From Gemmatimonadota bacterium (GTDB taxonomy: Bacteria > Gemmatimonadota > Gemmatimonadetes > Gemmatimonadales > GWC2-71-9), in assembly GCA_004357415.1 (NCBI GenBank), contig SMVY01000117.1:1-14452 (forward strand): 14,452 nucleotides of DNA, in the 5' to 3' direction. Numbering within the stretch: position 1 is the stretch's first letter; every line of letters starts with the position of its first letter. The notes under the pieces are model-generated. The model had not been told where the DNA came from. It ran no database searches and worked only from the letters and a program-made list of their open reading frames with translations. Below, piece by piece: positions 6,767 through 14,452 of this stretch. The translations under genes and the position numbers were made by a program.

Positions 6767-7567
6767 ATGACCATAGCCCCCCGCTCGTTCCTCTATGTCC
6801 TCGACGCCGCCACGGCAGTGGCGACGATCACCCTCAACCGGCCGGATCGCCTCAACGCGTTGACGTTCGAGGTTTACCGCGAACTCCTGGAGGTGTTCCG
6901 GGCTCTCGATACCGAGCCGGACGTGCGGGCGATCGTCATCACCGGTTCGGGGCGGGCGTTCTGTTCCGGGGGCGACGTGGAGGACATCATCGGGCCGCTG
7001 TTCGAACAGGACCACGAGGGACTGCTCGAGTTCACTCGCATGACCTGTGACGTCATCGGCGCCATGCGGTCCTGCCGCCGGCCCATCGTCGGCGCCCTCA
7101 ACGGCACCGTGGCCGGCGCCGGAGCGGTGATCGCCAGCGCCTGCGACGTGCGCATCGCCGATCCCACGGCCAAGATCGCGTTCCTGTTTACCAAGGTGGG
7201 GTTGTCCGGTGCAGACATGGGTATCGCGTGGCTGCTGCCGCGGCTCATTGGCATGGGACGGGCCACCGAGTTGCTCATGACCGGCGACTTCATCGATGCC
7301 GCCGAGGCGTATCGCATCGGCCTGTACAATCGGGTTACCGAAGCGGGCCAGTCGGTTACCGACGCCACGGCCTTCGCCGCCCGCCTGGCGCAGGGGCCGT
7401 CACTGGCACTGGCCGTCACCAAGGAAGCGCTCAACCGCGAAGCGTCCATGGACATCCTCGGCGCCTTGACGGCTGAGGCCGAGGCTCAGGCGGAGTGCAT
7501 GATGCATCCCAATTTCCGCGAGGCGTACGACGCGTTCGTGGCCAAACGGCCGGCGACTTTCGCCTGA
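6767..7567 (+). CDS. Enoyl-CoA hydratase/isomerase (crotonase) family protein
   Basis: A 266-residue crotonase-fold enzyme. The oxyanion-hole segments are FCSGGD (65-70) and NGTVAGAGAV (112-121), followed by ASACDVRIAD (123-132). Aligned by eye with enoyl-CoA hydratase, neither catalytic Glu is kept: Val121 occupies the first site and Phe141 the second. Asp150 in SGADMG lies close to the active-site loop and could serve as the acid/base. The protein therefore binds acyl-CoA and stabilises an enolate but may not be a simple hydratase. In this pathway a C-C bond hydrolysis opening the ring between C1 and C2 of a 2-oxocyclohexanecarboxyl-CoA-like intermediate (as BadI does) is one option, and hydration or isomerisation another. 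It starts 33 bases after the RidA-family gene, the longest gap in the operon, and ends four bases before the next gene. Confidence 0.88.
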   Translation: MTIAPRSFLYVLDAATAVATITLNRPDRLNALTFEVYRELLEVFRALDTEPDVRAIVITGSGRAFCSGGDVEDIIGPLFEQDHEGLLEFTRMTCDVIGAMRSCRRPIVGALNGTVAGAGAVIASACDVRIADPTAKIAFLFTKVGLSGADMGIAWLLPRLIGMGRATELLMTGDFIDAAEAYRIGLYNRVTEAGQSVTDATAFAARLAQGPSLALAVTKEALNREASMDILGALTAEAEAQAECMMHPNFREAYDAFVAKRPATFA

Positions 7568-7571
7568 CGGC

Positions 7572-8726
7572 ATGCCCGATACCACCGCTATCCGCGCCTT
7601 TCTCGACGACCGCCACCTGACGATGGCAAAGGATGTGACTGCCTTCGCCCGGGACGTCGTGGCCCGGTATCCCGAACCGGCCGACGATGACGGCGGCAGG
7701 GTCCAGGCGCGGGAACTGGCCGTGGTGCTGGGTGAGGCCGGATGGTACACCCCGATCGAACAGCTGGATCTCAGAGGGGTGAGTCTGGTACGAGAGGCGC
7801 TCGGGTGGGCGTCGCCGCTGGCCGACGCGGTTTACGCGCTCCAGGCTCTGGGTACCGTCCCCATCCTGCTGGCGGGAGACGACGCCCAGCAGGAGCGATG
7901 GGCCAAGCCGGCGCTACGCGGAGAACAGATCGCGGCGTTCGCCATGACCGAGGCCGAGGCCGGCTCTGACGTGGCGGCCATGAGCACCACCGCGACGAGA
8001 GATGGCGACGACTACGTCCTGCAGGGAACCAAGACGCTCATCTCCAACGCCGGCATCGCCGATTTCTACACGGTGTTCGCCTCCACCGATCCGTCGTCCG
8101 GCAGCCGGGGAATGTCGTGTTTCGTGGTCCCGGCCGATGCGGACGGGTTCGAGTTCGTCGAGCCGTTGGTGCTGAGCGCACCCCATCCACTGGGCACCAT
8201 CGCGTTCAATGGGTGCCGCGTTCCAGCCTCTCATAGGCTGGGGCCCGAGGGGGAGGGATTCAAACTGGGACTGCGCACGCTCGACCTCCTCCGGGGGACG
8301 GTGGGGGCCGCTGCCTGCGGCATGGCCACCCGGGCACTCGACGCCTCCCTCGAATACGCGGACCGGCGCCGTCAGTTCGGCAAGCCGCTGGCGGAGTTCC
8401 AGTTGATTCAACAGAAACTCGCTCGCATGGCCACCGACCTGACCGCCGCACGGCTATTGGTGTACCGGTCGGCCTGGGAAAAGGACGGGGGAGCGGAGCA
8501 GGTTACTCTCGAGGCTGCCATGGCCAAGGTGTTCGCCACCGAGGCCGCCCAGCGTATCATCGACGACGCGGTGCAGATCCACGGAGGGCAGGGGGTGTTG
8601 CGCGCCAGCGTAGTGGACCGGCTGTACCGCTCTGTGCGAGCGCTGCGGATATATGAAGGAACGACGGAGATTCAGCACCTGGTCATCGCCGGCCAGCTGT
8701 TGAAGGCTTACCGGTCCGCCCACTGA
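7572..8726 (+). CDS. Acyl-CoA dehydrogenase family protein
   Basis: A 384-residue FAD-dependent acyl-CoA dehydrogenase of normal length. Signatures are AFAMTEAEAGSD (about 115-126, flavin and substrate contacts), a middle beta domain, RRRQFGKPLAEFQ for FAD binding, IHGGQG near residues 336-341, and IYEGTTEIQ with catalytic base Glu362. It would introduce a 2,3 double bond into a saturated acyl-CoA, passing electrons to an electron-transfer flavoprotein whose genes are not in the window. In this operon it fits oxidation of the ring-opened dicarboxylyl-CoA or of a reduced ring-CoA; the substrate is inferred only from context. The N-terminal helical domain is somewhat short and Asp/Arg-rich but intact. 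It lies four bases after the crotonase gene and six before the next gene, with no obvious ribosome site of its own. Confidence 0.93.
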   Translation: MPDTTAIRAFLDDRHLTMAKDVTAFARDVVARYPEPADDDGGRVQARELAVVLGEAGWYTPIEQLDLRGVSLVREALGWASPLADAVYALQALGTVPILLAGDDAQQERWAKPALRGEQIAAFAMTEAEAGSDVAAMSTTATRDGDDYVLQGTKTLISNAGIADFYTVFASTDPSSGSRGMSCFVVPADADGFEFVEPLVLSAPHPLGTIAFNGCRVPASHRLGPEGEGFKLGLRTLDLLRGTVGAAACGMATRALDASLEYADRRRQFGKPLAEFQLIQQKLARMATDLTAARLLVYRSAWEKDGGAEQVTLEAAMAKVFATEAAQRIIDDAVQIHGGQGVLRASVVDRLYRSVRALRIYEGTTEIQHLVIAGQLLKAYRSAH

Positions 8727-8732
8727 CTACCT

Positions 8733-10198
<1,466 letters not shown>

Positions 10199-10202
<4 letters not shown>

Positions 10203-12448
10203 AAATCGTGAGCGTGGGTGGCGGACCAGCAGGTCTCTACTTCGCGATCGTCATGAAGCAGGCCGACCCAGGCCACGACATCGTGGTATACGAACGCAAT
10301 CGGCTGGAAGACACCTTCGGGTTCGGCGTGGTGTTTTCCGACGCCACCGGGGGTAACCTGGCCACAGCGGACCCGGTGACGTTTCGGGAAATGGAGCGCC
10401 ACTCTGTCAGTTGGGACGACATCGACATCCACTACGGCGGCGAGGTGATCACCTCGACGGGGCACGGCTTCAGCGGGATGTCCCGCGGGACGCTGCTCAA
10501 GATTCTGGCGGAGCGATGCCGCGACCTGGGGGTCGATCTCCGCTTCGAGGCCGAGGTCACGGACCTGGCCCAATTGGGCGATGTCGATCTCATCCTGGCC
10601 GCGGACGGCTCCAACAGCGGCATCCGCTCCCAGTACCAGGCGGCCTTCCGCCCGCGGGTGGAGTTCCGTCCCAACAGGTTCGTGTGGCTGGGCACCACAC
10701 GGCCGTTCCCTGCCTTTACCTTCTACTTCAAGGCCAACGCCCACGGCCTGTGGCGGGTGCACGCGTATCAGTATGAGGAAGGGCATTCTACCTTCATCGT
10801 GGAGACTTCGGAGGACACTTGGCGGGCTTCGGGTCTCGGTGAAACCGACGAGGACGCCACCGTGGCCTACTGCGAGCGGTTGTTCGCCGATGAACTGGGC
10901 GGCCATCGCCTGCTCAAGAACAAGTCGCTGTGGCGCCGGTTCCCCAACATCAGCAACGGCGCCTGGCATCACCAAAACATCGTTCTCATGGGTGATGCCG
11001 CCCACACCGCGCACTTCTCCGTCGGGTCGGGGACCAAGCTGGCAATGGAAGACGGGATTGCCCTCGCCGACGCGCTGGCGGCAGCGCCCGACATCCCTAC
11101 GGCGCTGGCGGAGTATGAAGCGGCCAGGCGGCCGCCGGTCGAGAGTTTACAGCGGGCGGCCCAGGTGAGTCTCGAATGGTTCGAGAACGCCGAGCGCTAC
11201 ATGACACTCGATCCGACGCAGTTCGCCTTCAATCTGTTGACGCGCAGCCTGCGGGTGAGTCACGACAACCTCAAACTCCGCGACCCGGCGTTCATAGCCC
11301 GGGTCGATCGATGGCTAGCCGACTCCGCGGCCCGGCAATCCGGCGAACCCGCGCCGACTAACCCCCCGCCACCGTTGTTCACGCCGTTGCGCCTGCGTGA
11401 CCTCCTGCTGGCCAATCGGATCGTGGTGTCACCGATGTGCCAGTACTACTCCGACGACGGCATGCCCAATGACTGGCACCTGGTGCACCTCGGGTCGCGC
11501 GCCATCGGGGGTGCCGGACTGGTGATGACCGAAATGACCGACGTCTCCGCCGATGCACGGATCTCTCCTGGGTGCGCCGGCATATACCGCGAGGAGCACG
11601 CCGATGCGTGGCGCCGGATCGCCGAATTCGTGCATGGCCATAGCGATGCGGCTATCGGCATGCAGTTGGGGCACGCCGGACGCAAGGGATCAACCAAGGT
11701 GGCGTGGGAAGGCATGGACGTGCCCCTGGACAGCGGCAACTGGCCGCTGGTGGCGCCGTCGCCTTTGGCCTGGCATGACGGGAATCAAGTCCCCAGGGAG
11801 ATGACCCGCGCCGACATGGATGGCGTCCGGGACGACTTCGTACGGGCGGCCCATCTGGCCGACCGGGCGGAAATGGATCTACTCGAACTGCACATCGCTC
11901 ACGGATACCTGTTGGCGTCGTTCGTTTCACCGCTGACCAACCGGCGCACGGACGAGTACGGCGGGTCACTCGAGAACCGCATGCGGTTCCCCCTCGAAGT
12001 GTTTGACGCCGTGCGGGCCGTGTGGCCCTCGGCCAAGCCGATGTCGGTCAGGATCTCCGCCGTCGACTGGGCACCGGGTGGCACCACGCCGGAGCAGGCC
12101 GTGGCGGTGGCCCGGTTGCTCCAGGCGCACGGGTGCGACATTGTTGACGTATCCGCTGGACAGACCGTCTCCGATGCGTCCCCGGTGTATGGCCGGCAGT
12201 TCCAAACGCCGTTCAGCGATCGCATTCGGCTCGAGGTGGGCATTCCGACCATGTCGGTCGGTAACATTTCTTCCTACGAGGACGCCAACGGCATCCTCGC
12301 CGCGGGCCGAGCCGACCTAGTGGTGATGGCCCGAGCCCATCTATGGAACCCTTACTGGACGAGGCACGCGGCCCAGGCGTTGGGCCATGAGCTCCCCTGG
12401 CCGGAGCCGTACGCGGTGCTGAACCAGTACACCCCGAGAGAGCGATGA
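10199..12448 (+). CDS. Fused FAD monooxygenase/OYE reductase, probable 2-aminobenzoyl-CoA monooxygenase/reductase
   Basis: A 749-residue two-domain flavoenzyme. Residues 1 to about 375 form an aromatic hydroxylase with GGGPAG (7-12) for FAD, ERN at the end of strand two, and MGDAAHTAHFSVGSGTK starting at M264 (second FAD motif, Gly265-Asp266). A linker rich in Pro and Ala leads to an OYE domain from about residue 393: LFTPLRLRDLLLANRIVVSPM, H565 and H568 in HIAHGY, then TDEYGGSLENR. This is the arrangement of 2-aminobenzoyl-CoA monooxygenase/reductase, known from the aerobic anthranilate pathway of Azoarcus evansii, and of bifunctional salicylyl-CoA 5-hydroxylases. It hydroxylates C5 with O2 and then reduces the ring. 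Tryptophan dioxygenase and kynureninase downstream favour anthraniloyl-CoA over salicylyl-CoA, and no gentisate dioxygenase is present. The OYE half lacks an iron-sulfur Cys cluster. It overlaps both neighbours by ATGA. Confidence 0.92.
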
Positions 12449-13263
12449 CTTCCACGCCAGACCAACAGCCGGACACGCCCGCGCCCCTCATGTATGCCCA
12501 GTATCTGCAACTCGATCGAGTGCTGGGTGCGCAGCAGCCGAGATCCGACGGACCCGAACACGACGAACTCCTGTTCATCATCATCCACCAGGTCTATGAG
12601 CTGTGGTTCAAGGAAGTCCTGCACGAGTTGGATTACCTGCGCCAGCGACTGGGCGACGACGACCTGCCCTCGGCGATGAGTACCCTGAAGCGGATTCTCA
12701 CCATCCTGAAGGTGCTGGTGTCGCAGATCGACGTGCTGGAAACGATCACGCCGATCGACTTCTTGACCTTTCGTGATCGGCTCGAGTCCGGCAGCGGCTT
12801 TCAGTCGCTGCAGTTCCGCGAGTTCGAGTTCAGCCTCGGGGCCAAGCGCAGAAACGTGGTCGACCATTTCCCGGAGGGCAGCCCGGGTCGGGAAACACTC
12901 GAGCGTCGCTACCGGGAAGAGACGCTGTGGGACGCCTTTGTCCACTATCTGTCCCGTGCGGGCCACGCGGTTCCCGACGCACTGCTGACGCGGGACGTGA
13001 CCCAACCGATCGAGCCATCGCCGGAATTCCAGTCGGTGCTGATCGACATCTACCATAATCACCCGACGACGATGCACCTGTGCGAACGACTGGTCGACCT
13101 CGATGAAGGCGTCCAGGAGTGGCGCTACCGCCACGTGAAGATGGTCCAACGTACCATCGGCACCAAACGGGGAACCGGCGGGTCCAGTGGCGCGGAGTAT
13201 CTCAAGTCCACCCTGTTCCGCGACGCGTTTCCCGATTTGTGGGCCATCCGTTCCGAGTTGTAG
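12445..13263 (+). CDS. kynA: Tryptophan 2,3-dioxygenase
   Basis: A 272-residue haem dioxygenase that oxidises L-tryptophan with O2 to N-formylkynurenine, the first step of the kynurenine route, in the cytoplasm as a tetramer in known members. Signature blocks are YAQYLQLDRVLGAQ (17-30), HDELLFIIIHQVYELWFKE (39-57) with substrate-side His48, GFQSLQFREFEF (118-129) with the carboxylate-binding Arg125, and WRYRHVKMVQRTIGTKRGTGGSSG (226-249) with haem ligand His230 and Thr244. All expected active-site residues are present, and the length matches the bacterial family. The ATG overlaps the preceding stop as ATGA, and kynureninase follows after eight bases. Its place in an operon with 2-aminobenzoyl-CoA enzymes shows that the cluster's entry substrate is probably tryptophan. 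Confidence 0.97.
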   Translation: MTSTPDQQPDTPAPLMYAQYLQLDRVLGAQQPRSDGPEHDELLFIIIHQVYELWFKEVLHELDYLRQRLGDDDLPSAMSTLKRILTILKVLVSQIDVLETITPIDFLTFRDRLESGSGFQSLQFREFEFSLGAKRRNVVDHFPEGSPGRETLERRYREETLWDAFVHYLSRAGHAVPDALLTRDVTQPIEPSPEFQSVLIDIYHNHPTTMHLCERLVDLDEGVQEWRYRHVKMVQRTIGTKRGTGGSSGAEYLKSTLFRDAFPDLWAIRSEL

Positions 13264-13271
13264 CTTCGGTC

Positions 13272-14452
13272 ATGCAACCACAGTCGCTCTACGACGAGCC
13301 CAACACCCTGGCGCCGCACTACGGCCGGTTCCGCGTCAGCCAACGATGTCTGCTCACGGGGCACTCGCACCAGGCGTGGCCCGATCGGTGCCTCGATGGC
13401 CAGCAACGTGCCTGGCAGGACGCGGCACGCTACGTCGATGAAAAATGGGGTCCGGCGTTCGAGCAGGCCGAACTGGTCCGCGCGGGATTCCGCCGCCTGC
13501 TGGGAGACGACCCCCAGTACGGCGCCATGGCACTGGGCCAGAACACCCACGAATTGCTGGTCCGCTTCCTGTCGGCCTTGCCGCTGCGGGAGCGTCCCAG
13601 CATCGTCACCACCGACGGCGAATTCCATTCGATGCGGCGGCAACTCGACCGGCTGGAAGAAGAGGGACTGGCCGTCACCCGGGTGGCGGCGCTGCCGGCC
13701 GGGTCCCTGTCGGAGCGGGTGGCCGAGGCCCTCGATGATGGTACCGGTGCCGTGATGGTTTCCGCGGTCCTGTTCGGCAACGGCCACATCGTGCCCGGCC
13801 TCGCCGGCCTCAGTGCCGCCTGCCGGCACCGCGGGATACCGCTTCTGGTCGACGCCTATCACGCGCTGAACGTGGTACCCTTTTCGATGGTGGAGCACGA
13901 CCTGCTCGACGCCTACGTGGTCGGCGGCGGCTACAAGTACTGCCAGTTGGGGGAGGGCAACTGTTTCCTGCGGTTCCCCAAGGACAGCACCTTGCGCCCC
14001 GCGGTGACGGGATGGTTCGCCGAGTTCGCCGACCTGTCGGCCTCGGAGCGGGGCGCGAGGGTGACGTACGGCGAGGGTGACGTGCGCTTCGCCGGCGCCA
14101 CCTACGATCCCACCAGCCACTACCGGGCCGCCGACGTGTTCGCCTTCTTCGAAGAACGGGCACTCACTCCCGATCTCCTCCGGGAAGTCAGCCAGCACCA
14201 GGTCGGGCTCCTGGCCGAGTCGTTCGATGCGCTCGATGCCGCCCCCAGCGTGATCACCCGGGATCGATCCGTGCCGATCACGGCGATCGGCGGCTTTCTG
14301 GCCCTCGAGACGCCCCACGCCGCAAAGTTCCAGGAGTTCCTCCGGGAACGCGACGTGTGGACCGACCACCGGGCCGGGGTCCTTCGCTTGGGGCCGGCGC
14401 CGTACCTGTCGGACCGGCAGTTGATCGACGCCATGGACGCGTTGGGGGAGAC
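13272..14452 (+). CDS. kynU: Kynureninase-like PLP enzyme (C-terminus cut by window end)
   Basis: The open frame runs from ATG 13272 to the right edge, giving 393 residues; kynureninases are about 410-420 long, so only a short tail should be missing. It is a fold-type I PLP enzyme: Y221-K222 in GGGYKYCQLGEGN is the Schiff-base lysine with its preceding Tyr, D194 in LLVDAYHALNVVP would bind the pyridine nitrogen, W248 lies in TGWFAEF, and R372 in LRLGPAPYLSD matches the Arg of the C-terminal kynureninase block. It would cleave kynurenine to anthranilate and alanine. The N-terminal motif, usually around GNSLG, reads TGHSHQAWPD here, so it is a divergent member, and a related class V lyase or aminotransferase is possible. 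Context right after tryptophan dioxygenase strongly supports kynureninase. It starts eight bases after the previous stop with no clear ribosome site. Confidence 0.88.
   Translation, partial: MQPQSLYDEPNTLAPHYGRFRVSQRCLLTGHSHQAWPDRCLDGQQRAWQDAARYVDEKWGPAFEQAELVRAGFRRLLGDDPQYGAMALGQNTHELLVRFLSALPLRERPSIVTTDGEFHSMRRQLDRLEEEGLAVTRVAALPAGSLSERVAEALDDGTGAVMVSAVLFGNGHIVPGLAGLSAACRHRGIPLLVDAYHALNVVPFSMVEHDLLDAYVVGGGYKYCQLGEGNCFLRFPKDSTLRPAVTGWFAEFADLSASERGARVTYGEGDVRFAGATYDPTSHYRAADVFAFFEERALTPDLLREVSQHQVGLLAESFDALDAAPSVITRDRSVPITAIGGFLALETPHAAKFQEFLRERDVWTDHRAGVLRLGPAPYLSDRQLIDAMDALGE

Noticed and set aside
13125..14369. A 414-codon open frame on the minus strand opposite the kynureninase gene
   Set aside because: It is antisense to a frame with clear PLP-enzyme motifs. 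Its translation is Gly/His/Arg-rich with no domain, as expected for the complementary strand of GC-rich coding DNA.

Overview
The window is GC-rich bacterial DNA (roughly two thirds G+C by eye) with tightly packed genes. Many show Shine-Dalgarno-like sites and several overlap by ATGA. The mix of a lipoprotein with Asp-box (YCF48-like) repeats, a secreted cupin-like protein and a CoA-dependent aromatic pathway would fit Gemmatimonadota, Acidobacteriota or a similar phylum. No ribosomal RNA or marker gene is present, so this placement is only a guess. No mobile element, CRISPR array, tRNA or rRNA was seen.

Layout. Positions 1-1301 carry three minus-strand genes: the start of a secreted cupin-like protein running off the left edge, a protein with a small ferredoxin-like domain plus two CDGSH iron-sulfur domains, and a UBP-type zinc-finger protein. 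A 362-base stretch with no convincing gene follows. Two plus-strand genes (1664-3131) encode a small tail-anchored protein and a lipoprotein with six Asp-box repeats. The lipoprotein gene converges on a minus-strand aryl-CoA ligase gene (3147-4667). From 4805 to the right edge runs one compact plus-strand operon of nine genes, divergent from the ligase: creatininase-family hydrolase, SDR, RidA-family protein, crotonase, acyl-CoA dehydrogenase, old-yellow-enzyme (OYE) family protein, a fused FAD monooxygenase/OYE, tryptophan 2,3-dioxygenase and a kynureninase that is cut by the window end.

How the genes work together (inference from families and co-location). Tryptophan 2,3-dioxygenase makes N-formylkynurenine. 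A formamidase is then needed, and the only hydrolase in the operon with a suitable metal site is the creatininase-family protein. Kynureninase gives anthranilate plus alanine. The ligase makes 2-aminobenzoyl-CoA. The fused enzyme has the architecture of 2-aminobenzoyl-CoA monooxygenase/reductase, which hydroxylates and partly reduces the ring to 2-amino-5-oxocyclohex-1-enecarboxyl-CoA. That product is an enamine, a plausible substrate for the RidA protein. The SDR, crotonase, acyl-CoA dehydrogenase and second OYE protein could then reduce, open and beta-oxidise the ring. No thiolase, classical formamidase (KynB type), transporter or regulator lies in the window.

The most interesting points are the apparent wiring of the kynurenine route directly into aerobic CoA-dependent anthranilate degradation in one operon; the creatininase-family protein as a candidate stand-in formamidase; RidA and crotonase homologues lacking the classic catalytic residues; and the ligase/operon divergent region, with heptamer repeats, a TTGACA box and a palindrome.
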